Assembly: GCA_900208305.1 (NCBI GenBank)
Contig: OAPG01000001.1
Location: 1,054,001 to 1,118,000 of the forward strand
Source: Melanopsichium pennsylvanicum
Taxonomy: Eukaryota; Basidiomycota; Ustilaginomycetes; Ustilaginales
Reading direction: 5' to 3'
DNA length: 64,000 bases
The notes beneath the pieces are model-generated. The model saw nothing but the letters and a program-made list of their open reading frames with translations, was not told the origin of the DNA and ran no database searches. The stretch's first letter is position 1, and the number at the start of each line of letters is the position of its first letter. The translations under genes and the position numbers were made by a program. This document shows positions 18,318 to 28,620 of this stretch, piece by piece.

Positions 18318-19637
18318 AATGGACGTTCGAAGGCCGGGAAGACAAGATCGACTTTTGACGTGGAAGCTGAGAGATCGACGGGCCCGGCAGAAAGGGGAGA
18401 ACGGTCCTCACAAGGGATAGTTTCGTGAAAGAGGAGAAGAGGGGTTCGATCACAAGGTCATCGTCAAAAAGTCAAGGTCTTAAATACTCGTCTCGACATC
18501 GCTTAGCGGTCCGACACTTGGTTCCAGAAGGTCTTGTTCGACACTTGCCCAATCACAACTTCCTTGTGGATCAGCCCTTCCACGAGGCGTGACACTTCAA
18601 CGTGGCAATCAAACGGTCACGCTTTGGACCAGCAGCAGCAGCCAACGTAGGAGGGAAGAGCGATTGTGGATGTGTTGTCTTATCTCTTACACATTGATAA
18701 TCAGAGAGAGGGGGGAAAACAGTCCACACGCACAAGCCTCTAGATAGAAGCGGCCAATTCTTCGGGATAGGACTTAGACTTATAACGTCCTCTTTGGCGG
18801 TGGACAAACGAGGCCGTGATTTGAGAAACAGAGCACTTTCTCTTCTTGCGTTATCTCACAATCTTTGGCTCCGCTGATTTGTTCCAAGATTTTCCTGTTT
18901 CCGTCGTTTACCATCTGGCAGGACACACGCAAGAGGTCTTATTTAATTCCTCCGCGGCAGCGTGTCAGTCGCCTGAACACCGAGGGCAGACCGTTAAGTG
19001 CATCTTATCTTCCAGACCAATCTTGACGCACATGCAGCCTTAAAATTGTCGCATGCACAACCAGGCGAGAATTGTTAGACTTTGACACCAGAAAAGGCGG
19101 AGAGATCCCTGGTACAAGCTTGGCCGGCGAAATTGATTGTGCGAGGTCGCCGCGCTTATCTTGACAATGTGGGGAGGCGGACCAATCAGAAGGCGGAACG
19201 ATGCGGCAACACGGTCGAGCCGCCGCTTCTGGCGGCCCAACGATGCCGAGATGCGGTCTAACAAATTTTGGTCAAGTTGAAAGGATCGCTGATATTGTCT
19301 TGTTAAAATCGTTTGATCGGGATAACAAGGCTTCCACGCGCCCTCCTAAGCTCTCAAGCAATTTCTCCGATAGAAAGGCGCTCCGAAAACGCTGTGAAGA
19401 TGAACGAAAGCATAGGGTATATGGCATTACAGATGGACGAGCTTGGCATGAAGAGCGCCACTGGGTCGAGCGGAATGATCGGCAAGGTACAAATACAGTG
19501 CAATGATGGCTTTGGTTGCATTTCGTCGACTGAAACATCACAAGTTCGCCTCTAGGTGGTCTCATCATATGAGCTGAAGAGGATGACTAGTCGACGAACG
19601 CAGAATCGAGAAGCTTTTGAGATAAGAGCAGAGCAAA
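18318..19637. promoter_or_regulatory. Upstream region of ACS permease
   Basis: These 1.3 kb lie between the permease start and the 3' end of DAD4, both on the minus strand. The part nearer the permease contains five GATA-type motifs (listed separately). No gene could be supported in the rest. Confidence 0.5.
18680..19161. promoter_or_regulatory. Cluster of five HGATAR motifs
   Basis: TTATCT (AGATAA on the minus strand) occurs at 18680-18685, 18851-18856, 19005-19010 and 19156-19161, and TGATAA at 18695-18700. They lie 363-844 bp upstream of the permease start. HGATAR is the binding core of fungal GATA factors such as AreA/Nit2. Their use here is inferred. Confidence 0.45.
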
Positions 19638-20104
19638 TCAATTGATCGAGTTCTTGTTTAAGCCATCTTGATCGGCAGCCTCCATGTTGGACAGATTGAA
19701 AGCTGCATTCCGTCGGTACTGATTGAGAAGCGAATTTTTTCAGCACGAAGCAGAAGTAAGACCAGAGCGTCAATATGAAAGCATTGAGGGTGCGCTTGTC
19801 GGAGCGCGGGGATGTCAAGAAGGTATGTAACTCACGGCTTCTGATAGCTCCGCAACGATAGTGATAGCCTGATTGTGGTTGTTGATCTCGACGACAGATC
19901 GATCGAGCTCGAGCAGAGCTTCGTTGAGACGGTGAACGCTCTTCGTGATTCGTTCCAGCAGAAGCGACTGCCTCTCCTCCTGTCATTTGAATCAATTGTA
20001 ATGATGTGTGCAGCCGGAGGTCGAGAATGGTAAGAATCAGTCAGTTCCAAGTCACCAACCTTGATCGCGAGGTGAGTTGATGAACTTACATGTGGATTCT
20101 CCAT
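19638..20104 (-). CDS. DAD4: DASH complex subunit Dad4, three exons
   Basis: Dad4 is a small subunit of the DASH/Dam1 ring, which couples kinetochores to spindle microtubules. The coding sequence is complement(join(19638..19718, 19836..19979, 20090..20104)), encoding 79 residues. Exon 1 encodes MENPH, the invariant Dad4 start. Exon 2 encodes EERQSLLLERITKSVHRLNE followed by ALLELDRSIVEINNHNQ, a heptad-like helix, and exon 3 encodes YRRNAAFNLSNMEAA and a short tail. The introns have GTAAGT/GACAG and GTGAGT/ATCAG borders, 110 and 117 bp, both phase 0. Length and motif order match yeast Dad4 (72 residues; MENPHE.., NNRN, FNLEA). It is divergent from SPF1, with 613 bp between starts. Too small and split to appear as a single open frame, but the match is clear. 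Confidence 0.88.
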
Positions 20105-20717
20105 GCTGTCATATCAAGTGTATGGTGATGAAGGTAGAAGAGATCGAGTCTGATGGTGAAACTAGACTTGATCATATTCAGTGTAACTTTCCACAGATGT
20201 TCTCTTTGAAAATGGTAACACGGTGCGCGCGCGCGTTTCACAGCTCAATGTCCAACTCTATGGCTGGGCCAAAAGTCATTCGTGCGACAGTGCACGTGAT
20301 CGAATTCGTCCAGAGGATTTAACAAGATTGAAAATTAAGCAATCCGGGGTTAGCAGCTGAAGGCCGCGTTACTGTGACAGAGTCGACGTGGAGCAAAAGC
20401 TCGAGCTTCTCTTGCCGGGAATTGGGGTAAATACGCGCACAGAGAAGCAGCGCTAAGGAGAGAGCCAATTTCCAGAGTAACGGTGGGTCGAAATTTGGCA
20501 GCGGTCAGGAAGATCTTATTGTTCTGCATTACGCTTTAGCCACCCCGAGCACAAGATTCAACGCTCTAGATCCACTCTACCTGTTTCCCATCCATCGCCT
20601 CAAGATCATCAAATCTAAACATCACCCCTCGTCGGTGTCTTCGATCTAACTTCCTGCATTTACAGCCAATCTCTTCGCAGCATTCCGCAGTTGCACTATT
20701 GTGCAGATTCGCCCAGC
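20105..20717. promoter_or_regulatory. Shared divergent promoter DAD4/SPF1
   Basis: This 613-bp region lies between divergent starts. It contains an 11-base alternating GC run (20225-20235) and a palindromic CACGTG E-box (20293-20298), which could bind bHLH factors. A CT-rich leader precedes the SPF1 ATG. No TATA box was evident. Confidence 0.45.
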
Positions 20718-23700
20718 ATGAGGGTTGCCATTCAGTCGCCCGAAATCGCTAGCGTCTCATTACACAAGAGCATCCCCACCCATCTTCACCTCTACGTACT
20801 CCCGTTCCTCTCGCTCTATCCCGTCTGGGCCTACGCTTATTTGCTCAAATACGATGACTGGGTCAGGTCTGAAGAGTGGACTTTCGTCTTCACCGTTCTT
20901 CTCATCTCTGGTCATGCGCTCAGCTTCCTGGTCACCAAATGGAGCATCGCCGCTAAGGCGCTCACCACCTGCGTAAGCGCTAAGGGTCTCCAAGATGCCC
21001 AACTCGTACGTGTTCACCCTCTCCCTCACAAGGGTGAGGGTGCGATCGTCCGACTCGACCGTGTGGAGAGGCCAAATCTCCCCGTCGAGATCTCCTTCAC
21101 CTACCAGGCCGACAAATACATTCTTGCTACCCCTGACGCTTCCGCAGCTACCACCGATATATTTGCCTCGTCCCTCATCAAGGAGCCAACCTTCCGTCGT
21201 CTGCCCTATCCTGCCGATGCCAAACCTCAACTTTCGCAGTTCCAGTCCAACTGCGGTTTCAAGACCGAAAAGGACGTCGAGCTCGCCCTTGGCACCTTTG
21301 GCAGGAACGAACTTGACATTCCCAAGCCCAATTTCGTCGATCTCTTCCTTGAGCATGCAGTCGCCCCCTTCTTCGTGTTTCAGATCTTCTGTGTCGGTCT
21401 CTGGATGCTTGATGAATACTGGTACTACTCTCTCTTCACCCTTTTCATGCTCGTCGTCTTTGAATGCACCGTCGTCTTCCAGCGATTGCGCACATTGAGC
21501 GAGTTCAGGACTATGTCCATCAAGCCTTACAACCTTTGGGTCTATCGTGCTGGCAAGTGGACCGAGATGCAGACTTCCGACTTGCTTCCTGGCGACCTTG
21601 TTTCTATCGACCGATCCAAGGAAGATTCTGCGACCCCTTGCGATCTTTTACTCGTCGCCGGTTCAACCATTGTCAACGAGGCCATGCTTTCCGGTGAGAG
21701 CACTCCCCTGCTTAAGGAGAACATCGAGCTGCGTGATGGCAAAGATATCCTCGACGTCAACGGTGCTGACCGCAACAACGTCGTCTTTGGTGGTACCAAG
21801 GTCCTTCAGACCACCGCTCCTGAAGCCGACAGCAGCTACGCCAAGCTTCGTGCTCCCGACAATGGCGCACTCGGAATTGTTCTTCGTACTGGTTTCGGTA
21901 CTTCGCAGGGTCAGCTCATCCGACTCATGGTCTTCCAGAACGAATCCCGCGTCACCGCCAACAACATTGAATCCTTCGTCTTCATTGGTTTCTTGCTCAT
22001 CTTCGCTATCGCTGCTTCCGGCTACGTTTGGGTTCGTGGAAACGAAATGGAGCGACCCAAGGGCAAGCTTTTGCTCGATTGCGTTTTGATTATCACCTCA
22101 GTCGTCCCGCCCGAGTTGCCCATGGAGCTGTCAATGGCTGTCAACGCTTCGCTCATGGCTCTCGCTAAATACGCCATCTTTTGCACCGAACCATTCCGCA
22201 TACCTTACGCTGGTCGCGTGGACGTCTGCTGCTTCGACAAGACCGGTACCATCACTGGTGAGGATCTTGAAGTTCAGGGTGTGGTCAACTGCACCCCCGA
22301 TGGCGACTCGCCTCTGGTCCCTCTCAAGGAAGCTTCGGCTGAGACCACACTAACCCTCGCATCGGCCCACGCACTCGTCCTGCTCGAGGACGGCCTTGTT
22401 GGAGACCCTATGGAGAAGACCACTTTGGAGGCCATGGATTGGAAGCTGAATAAGGGCGACATGCTCACTCCTACCGACCCCAAAGCCGGTCCTCACCGAT
22501 TCGGAGTCCAAGTTCGTCGTCGTTTCCAGTTCTCGTCCGCCCTCAAGCGCATGTCGACCATCAACCACGTCATCGACCAGACCGGTAATCGTCGCACTTT
22601 CATCGCTGTCAAAGGCGCCCCCGAGACCCTCAAATTCATGTACTCTGACGTTCCCGCACACTACGATGAGACCTACAAGGGGTTCACCCGCCGAGGATCG
22701 CGTGTTCTTGCTCTCGGTTACCGTTTCGTTGACAACGTCTCGCCCAACGACACTAACGCTATCAATAATCTTCAGCGCGACCAGGTCGAAGGTGGTCTCA
22801 AATTTGCCGGCTTCCTCGTGTTCCACTGCCCTCTCAAGCCCGATGCCGTGGAATCGCTCAAGCAGCTCAACGACTCTTCTCACCGTTGCATCATGATCAC
22901 TGGTGACAACCCGCTTACTGCTGTTCATGTAGCTACTCAGGTCGAGATTGTCGACAGGCAGACGCTGATCTTGGACGTTCGCGAGGGTGCAAGCTCTGAG
23001 CAGGACCTTGTTTGGCGCTCGATCGACGAGCAGGTCATCATTCCCGTCAAGGCTTCCGACCCCATCGACACAACCCTTTTCGACAAGTACGACGTCTGCA
23101 TCACCGGCGTTGCTATGAAGCAGTACCAAGAGAATGCAATTGCATGGAACCATCTTGTTCAGAACACTTGGGTCTATGCCCGTGTCAGCCCCTCTCAGAA
23201 GGAGTTCATCCTGAACTCGCTCAAATCCCTCGGCTACATCACCCTCATGGCCGGTGACGGAACCAATGACGTGGGTGCGCTCAAGGCTGCCAACATTGGT
23301 GTCGCTCTTCTTGACGGAACCCCCGAGGACTTACAGAAGATTGCTGAACACCAAAAAATGGAGCGCATGAAGAAGGTCTACGAATCGCAACTTTCGCTGA
23401 CCGCCCGATTTGGCCAGCCTCCTCCTCCTGTGCCGCCCATTCTTAAGGAAAAGTATCCTGAACTCGAAAAGGCTCGAGACGACGCTTTGTCCAAGATGAA
23501 CAGCGCTCGAGCAACTGATCGCTCCGCCAAGTTCGACCTCTCCGCAATAACGGCGCAGATGGCCGATGCAGACCTTGACGATGGCCCGCCTCAGATTCGA
23601 CTCGGCGATGCTTCGGTTGCCGCGCCTTTCACCTCGAAGCTCTCCAAGGTCGCATCTATCATCGCCATCATTCGTCAAGGTCGCTGCACTCTGGTCGCCA

Positions 23701-24452
23701 CCATCCAGATGTACAAGATTCTGGCGCTCAACTGTCTGATCCAGGCCTACTCGCTCTCGGTCCTCTACCTCGACGGTATCAAGTTTGGTGATTATCAAGT
23801 GACCATCTCCGGTATGCTCGCAAGTGTTTGCTTCCTGTGCATTTCCCGCGGTCAGCCCATCGACAAGCTTTCCAAGGAACGCCCCGTCGCCAACATCTTG
23901 AACGCTTACGTTTTTGGATCGATCCTCACCCAGACCGCATTGCACATTGCCACAATGTACTACATTCAGACGCTCTCCATCGCCTTTGAGTCGCTCGACG
24001 ACGTGATTGACCTCGAAGCCAAGTTCTCGCCATCGCTACTGAATACGGGAGTCTATCTGCTCGGCCTCTCGCAGACTATCTCGACGTTTGCTGTCAACTA
24101 TATTGGTCGACCATGGAGAGAGAGCATTCGCGAGAACAAGTATCTCTACTACGGTCTCGTTGCGGTTGGTGGTATCGCCCTTGCGGGAGCCACCGAGTTC
24201 ATGCCCGAGCTCAATGAATGGTTGCAGCTTGTCAAGATGCAACCCGAGTATCAGTTCAAATTGGTGCTGGCCATGGGGATTGACTTTATTGGTAGTTATG
24301 TGTTGGAAAGTTTCTGGTCCCTGTTTGCTGATGTTAAGCCCAAGCCGCTTGTTACAAAGGGTCAGGAGAGAAGGCTGCAGAGGAGAAAGCAGGAACAGAT
24401 TCAAAAATCTCTTGAGGAGGCTAGGGCTCAGGGAGAGAAGAAGGATTTGTAA
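20718..24452 (+). CDS. SPF1: P5A-type ATPase, Spf1 family (ER)
   Basis: A 1244-residue P-type ATPase of the P5A group, which sits in the ER membrane and removes mislocalised tail-anchored and signal-anchored helices. The ATG at 20718 is the first in frame; the frame upstream opens only with TTG. Visible parts are N-terminal helices typical of P5A pumps (about 10-90), the actuator loop with MLSGESTPLLKE, helix M4 with the P5 signature PPELPMELSMAVN, and the phosphorylation motif CFDKTGTITGEDL with Asp507. The nucleotide domain follows (KGAPETLKFM), then the hinge MAGDGTNDVGALKAANIGVA. A basic/acidic segment (about 870-975) precedes the last membrane helices, as in yeast Spf1. No introns or defects. 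Very secure at family level. Confidence 0.96.
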   Translation: MRVAIQSPEIASVSLHKSIPTHLHLYVLPFLSLYPVWAYAYLLKYDDWVRSEEWTFVFTVLLISGHALSFLVTKWSIAAKALTTCVSAKGLQDAQLVRVHPLPHKGEGAIVRLDRVERPNLPVEISFTYQADKYILATPDASAATTDIFASSLIKEPTFRRLPYPADAKPQLSQFQSNCGFKTEKDVELALGTFGRNELDIPKPNFVDLFLEHAVAPFFVFQIFCVGLWMLDEYWYYSLFTLFMLVVFECTVVFQRLRTLSEFRTMSIKPYNLWVYRAGKWTEMQTSDLLPGDLVSIDRSKEDSATPCDLLLVAGSTIVNEAMLSGESTPLLKENIELRDGKDILDVNGADRNNVVFGGTKVLQTTAPEADSSYAKLRAPDNGALGIVLRTGFGTSQGQLIRLMVFQNESRVTANNIESFVFIGFLLIFAIAASGYVWVRGNEMERPKGKLLLDCVLIITSVVPPELPMELSMAVNASLMALAKYAIFCTEPFRIPYAGRVDVCCFDKTGTITGEDLEVQGVVNCTPDGDSPLVPLKEASAETTLTLASAHALVLLEDGLVGDPMEKTTLEAMDWKLNKGDMLTPTDPKAGPHRFGVQVRRRFQFSSALKRMSTINHVIDQTGNRRTFIAVKGAPETLKFMYSDVPAHYDETYKGFTRRGSRVLALGYRFVDNVSPNDTNAINNLQRDQVEGGLKFAGFLVFHCPLKPDAVESLKQLNDSSHRCIMITGDNPLTAVHVATQVEIVDRQTLILDVREGASSEQDLVWRSIDEQVIIPVKASDPIDTTLFDKYDVCITGVAMKQYQENAIAWNHLVQNTWVYARVSPSQKEFILNSLKSLGYITLMAGDGTNDVGALKAANIGVALLDGTPEDLQKIAEHQKMERMKKVYESQLSLTARFGQPPPPVPPILKEKYPELEKARDDALSKMNSARATDRSAKFDLSAITAQMADADLDDGPPQIRLGDASVAAPFTSKLSKVASIIAIIRQGRCTLVATIQMYKILALNCLIQAYSLSVLYLDGIKFGDYQVTISGMLASVCFLCISRGQPIDKLSKERPVANILNAYVFGSILTQTALHIATMYYIQTLSIAFESLDDVIDLEAKFSPSLLNTGVYLLGLSQTISTFAVNYIGRPWRESIRENKYLYYGLVAVGGIALAGATEFMPELNEWLQLVKMQPEYQFKLVLAMGIDFIGSYVLESFWSLFADVKPKPLVTKGQERRLQRRKQEQIQKSLEEARAQGEKKDL

Positions 24453-25020
24453 GAGCGCTACCTATCCATTGCTGATGTAGATTTTTTTGTTTTGGGGGAG
24501 AATGGATGGGGAGAAGGAGCAGAGCGTATGATGGCTGCTTATTCCCTTCAATACTGTATATAAATTTTTCAAGTCTGCCTTTGTGATATCAGTAGATTGT
24601 ATTGCATCGATTCACCATCATCACATTGGAATGCGCGAAGAAGAGATCGAGACGTCAGCATTAGCGCGGATAGAGAAAAAAAAAAAAAAAAAAAAAAAGT
24701 AGACATGAATATTCAAAATGATAATCAGGACGTGGAAAATCGACGTCCTTTGAGCACAGGACTCCCTTGGCGTAACTTAGATCAATGAGACACTGCATTC
24801 ACTCCGGCCTCATTTTGTCGAGTCTGTGGCTGTCATTTCATAGTCTTTTCGATCAAGCACTGATGCGAATCGCCATGTCCACAGGTTCGGACAAGCTCTG
24901 TCTGTGAGTCTCATCTATGCTCTCCACCCAAGCCTTCGTATCCACCTCGACTCTAAACGACCGACCCTGTCCGCTCATCTCAGCCGAACCTTCGCCAAGA
25001 GTTATCTCTTCAACTTTGAT
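24453..25020. other. Intergenic, convergent 3' ends (SPF1/GH36)
   Basis: This 568-base spacer contains a 23-base A homopolymer at 24676-24698. No other feature was seen. Confidence 0.55.
24676..24698. repeat. A23 homopolymer
   Basis: An uninterrupted run of 23 adenines in the intergenic spacer. Its length is likely variable and prone to sequencing error. It may also be a trace of a retroposed poly(A) tail, but no attached element or target duplication was seen. Confidence 0.9.
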
Positions 25021-28000
25021 CTAAGGTGTCTTGCCGCATTCGTATTTCCTTCGTTCGATGCTGCAACTTTGGATCGACTCCGCGCTGGGGCAGATGACGA
25101 GGAAGCTGATCTTGGCAGCCACGTCGATTCGGCAGCTAAGCACCACATCTGGCTTTGTAGTGATTGCCGGGATTTTTGAGACCGGAGATTGCGGCACAGA
25201 GTTCGGCGGAGTGCCAACCAATTTGTCATTTGAGATTGAGATCGGACACTCCTGCAGCGGGACAGTGGTTCGCGATGCGAGGCATCGTCTGAGAGTTTCG
25301 ACTGCGTCTGCGGGGCGCAAGCGGACATTCTCAAGTTCTTTATCGTCCATGCGGATCCTATCGCTATCGTCACCTTGGACCCGCTTCATAGGAAAGAATT
25401 CGAGCCAAGAAGCCTTTGACCCGTTCTTCGGAACAGCATTCGGGAGTGCTGACGTCCAGGAAGCAAGAACGAGCAGCACGAAGACTATGAGTGTTTGCAG
25501 CTTATCAAGCACGCCAATGATGGTGTTTACGAGGTCGACACGAGCTGCTCTCTTGCCTTCGCTGGCTTCCTGAGCCGAGCGACTGGCATGACTCATCCCG
25601 GTCACTGCACCGTGCAAGATAGCGAAGAAACCGTCGACAAGGGCAAGAGAAACGAGTACAGTCGAAGAGCCTGAAAATGACTGTTGCGCAAAGTTATCGA
25701 GAGTGGTGCTTGTGAGTGCGGTCTTGCTCGTCTTCTCACCAGTCGAATTTGCGATTGAACCATCGCTATACGTGCTCGTCGAACGAGTAGAGCGTTGACG
25801 ATGGTGCGGTGGCCGGCGGCTCTTGTGTGCGAGACGGTTTCTTCTGCCTTCCTCTTCGGGATACGAAAGCGAAATAGATACTGATTGTACGCCGCCTTGC
25901 GTCATAAAGTGTTCGATGGAACCAAGCAAAGCCGCACTGACACCTTTGACCGTCGTGGTAAGCAACGGCGATATCGTCAAAACCTCCCACAATCCTGCTT
26001 CGAGCGTTGCACCAAGCATGTTGCTGAGAGGTTCATTTTCATTGGCTGCAGTTGCGAGAAGGCAGATGCTTCCGGAGCGGAAGCTCTTCACTGCATAGTA
26101 TTCGTGCAAAGCACCGTGAACTGAAACAATATTGCTCCGCCTCTCGAGGATTTGTCTGATATCGAGCACATCAAAAGTTTGCGCCTGGCCGCCACGTAGG
26201 TTCCAGAGACCCAAAGTTGCGGCACCAGTTTGCTCGTGGTGAACACGAAGTTTGAGCGCTGTCCCACTGCCTACGCCGGTCAGGTCAGCGAAGATATCGG
26301 TAGGAAGCAAGCAACCTCTTGCCTGGACGGAGACGGCGGCACCTTGGCCGGTCAGCGCCGGTAGAGGCACGAGAGCGCACACGGAGTCGTGCTTGGGTGC
26401 GCCAGCCTTGTCAGAGATCCAGAGCTGTGCATCAGTGAAGGCTCGGAACGAGGCATGATAGCCCGTGAAGTCCAACACGTCCAGATTAGCTTCTGACGAA
26501 AGAGCTTCGCCGACGCAGTGGGAGAGCATGTCAGCATCACACAAGTGCTCCCTCAGCAGCAGCGAGTTGTAGACATTGTGTGCAAGGTGATGGCGGTGAG
26601 CCTCGGGAATCTCTGGAAAAAAGTCGTCGGTGATTCGGATGGTCATACCTGGGCTATGGAGCGTTCTGGAAGTGTTGGTGAGAGCAGATGTGAAGGCCAT
26701 GGAGTGAATCACACCGCCTTCGGCTCCGAAGTAGCGCGCCGCAGCACCCTCCATGGCTTCAAAGGCAGCCTTGCCCAGTGAGCCTGCCTGTGGAGATGGT
26801 CCTTGGCCATACGTGACATCTTGAATCCACTCCCATTCGGCCTGAGCATCAATCTTGACAAAATCGATACCGCTTTGGCGCAACGAATGGAAGGCCATGT
26901 CCCAGAAAAGATGCATATCGAGCTCGGTAGCTTGGATGAACCAGTCTCGATTGGCCTGGCGGAATGGATCGACTACGCGAACTTGCCGAAGAGGCGCACT
27001 GAGACTATCTGCGACGGGTCCATCAGGATGAATACCATCCCAGTAGCCCGCGAGAGTCATCCAGCACCCCACAGACTTAATGGCAGGGAACTCTTGTCGG
27101 ATATGAGATACGTAACGTGTGAGGACAGAGCTGCTGGACTCAGCGTCTGAAGCTTGAAGAAAATCGAGCATTTCTGGATTCATATCGAAGCTGTTGAGTC
27201 GACCGCGATGTTCTGAATCAAATTCGACGTCTTGCCAGCCATCATCGATCAAAAGAGCGGATATGGAGCCTGTGCCGAGGCGCTCCTCAGCAGCATGAAG
27301 TGCAACAACAACCTGGGAGAGGAATGGACGGCGCTTCTCGTTCTGCATCGCCTCCCAGGTGCAAAAGCCAAGTCCGGGTTTGGTTTGCGAAGGGCTCGAT
27401 CGGTTGCCAGCTTGCTCTGTGCGATCACCATCGACTGTTGAGCCGTCATCTTGTTCATCAACAGCACTAGGCTCCTCGTCGCTCGCTAATACCATCGAGC
27501 TGGCCCTGCTCATGCCCGCGACTCCACTATCGATAGCCGTGGAGTCTGAGTAGAAAGAGATATCAACGCACTCGGGTTCGTCATAAGTGTGGGGCAGGGA
27601 AGGGGCTGAGACGTCAATGTCCGGGGACAAGGCTGTGTTGAAGTCCGCCGACTTCTTTGCCGACCATCCGAGACCAAGTGGTTCGTGGATAGGTGCTCGA
27701 AGGATTCTAGCAGCATGTGACCGGCATGCTGAGACAACATTCTCTAGCTCGCCGATAGTGCCGAGGGCGAGCGAGATCTTTGCTTGGGCCCATCCAGGCC
27801 CAACCATCTCGAAGGTGATGTCGTCGCCGTTGCAAGATCCACGAATGAGTCGAGACTGGACGCTGCTATCGTCAAAGACCGGCATGATGACCAGCACTTC
27901 TCCGCTGCTCGATTGAGCAAGTTCCAAAACGAGAAGATTGCAGCCGAAATCAGGAGAGACGGCAGTGAGCGATCGAAAGCGCCTCGAGGTGCACCAAGTA

Positions 28001-28620
28001 GATTTAGTCCTCTCTATCAACAGTCCAGAGACGACATGGTGCGCGTTGATGTTGAAACTGAGTTTGTCTGACACATCGCGGCGAGAAGCGGCCAAAGTGG
28101 CGAGCGTGATAGCGTCTTCGCATTCGTGGACAGCACCAATGAGCTTTCGATCCTCGAGATTGGTGCCACAGTGTGGTTGCACGAGCTGCCGGATTGTGTA
28201 AGATGGATCGTTTGCCGAGAGCAAATGGATCTTACCATCGTTGGACGGCGATCCAAGCCAATCAGTTTGGCCATCGGGGTGGACAATGCGGTAGGTGTAG
28301 CCGAATGTGCCGACAGCCGTATCAACGGAGCATTTGAAGTCAGCAACAAAGGAGTAGCCCGTATTGCGGCCAACGGTGGCATTTACCGGACGCAGAGGGA
28401 CAGCCTTCCAGGCAGTGGCTTGAGACGTGGAGGCAGCATCAGATTGCGAGACTGGCAGATTGGTCCATAGCTCGAGACGTGCTGCACCTCTGGCCAAAGA
28501 CGCAGAGAAGTCATCGGCAGGATAGTGAGCGGCGAATTTGAGGCCACGATCGCATGCCTGAGATTGTGGAATCGGCCATGACGAGTTGAGCTCGGGCTGA
28601 AATAGGGGCGCTGAGCGCAT
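25021..28620 (-). CDS. GH36 raffinose-synthase/alpha-galactosidase-like protein with hydrophobic C-terminal segments
   Basis: A 1199-residue protein of the raffinose synthase/Sip1 branch of glycoside hydrolase family 36, which hydrolyses or transfers alpha-galactosyl groups. The first ATG is at 28618-28620; the open frame beyond it begins with GTG. The N-terminal beta domain spans about 1-370. The catalytic barrel (about 400-780) shows GLGFCTWEAM, ALLIDDGWQDVEF and KSVGCWMTLAGYWDG. The probable nucleophile is Asp591 in VKIDAQAEWEW and the acid/base is in the Asp665-Asp666 pair of RITDDFFPE. A family-like segment EHFMTQGGVQSVSI follows. Then comes an unusual region of about 200 residues, with a basic/serine-rich stretch and two hydrophobic segments (VLVSLALVDGFFAILHGAV and LQTLIVFVLLVLASW), before the terminal beta domain. 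Substrate is unknown. Convergent with SPF1. Confidence 0.85.
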   Translation of the reverse strand: MRSAPLFQPELNSSWPIPQSQACDRGLKFAAHYPADDFSASLARGAARLELWTNLPVSQSDAASTSQATAWKAVPLRPVNATVGRNTGYSFVADFKCSVDTAVGTFGYTYRIVHPDGQTDWLGSPSNDGKIHLLSANDPSYTIRQLVQPHCGTNLEDRKLIGAVHECEDAITLATLAASRRDVSDKLSFNINAHHVVSGLLIERTKSTWCTSRRFRSLTAVSPDFGCNLLVLELAQSSSGEVLVIMPVFDDSSVQSRLIRGSCNGDDITFEMVGPGWAQAKISLALGTIGELENVVSACRSHAARILRAPIHEPLGLGWSAKKSADFNTALSPDIDVSAPSLPHTYDEPECVDISFYSDSTAIDSGVAGMSRASSMVLASDEEPSAVDEQDDGSTVDGDRTEQAGNRSSPSQTKPGLGFCTWEAMQNEKRRPFLSQVVVALHAAEERLGTGSISALLIDDGWQDVEFDSEHRGRLNSFDMNPEMLDFLQASDAESSSSVLTRYVSHIRQEFPAIKSVGCWMTLAGYWDGIHPDGPVADSLSAPLRQVRVVDPFRQANRDWFIQATELDMHLFWDMAFHSLRQSGIDFVKIDAQAEWEWIQDVTYGQGPSPQAGSLGKAAFEAMEGAAARYFGAEGGVIHSMAFTSALTNTSRTLHSPGMTIRITDDFFPEIPEAHRHHLAHNVYNSLLLREHLCDADMLSHCVGEALSSEANLDVLDFTGYHASFRAFTDAQLWISDKAGAPKHDSVCALVPLPALTGQGAAVSVQARGCLLPTDIFADLTGVGSGTALKLRVHHEQTGAATLGLWNLRGGQAQTFDVLDIRQILERRSNIVSVHGALHEYYAVKSFRSGSICLLATAANENEPLSNMLGATLEAGLWEVLTISPLLTTTVKGVSAALLGSIEHFMTQGGVQSVSISLSYPEEEGRRNRLAHKSRRPPHHRQRSTRSTSTYSDGSIANSTGEKTSKTALTSTTLDNFAQQSFSGSSTVLVSLALVDGFFAILHGAVTGMSHASRSAQEASEGKRAARVDLVNTIIGVLDKLQTLIVFVLLVLASWTSALPNAVPKNGSKASWLEFFPMKRVQGDDSDRIRMDDKELENVRLRPADAVETLRRCLASRTTVPLQECPISISNDKLVGTPPNSVPQSPVSKIPAITTKPDVVLSCRIDVAAKISFLVICPSAESIQSCSIERRKYECGKTP

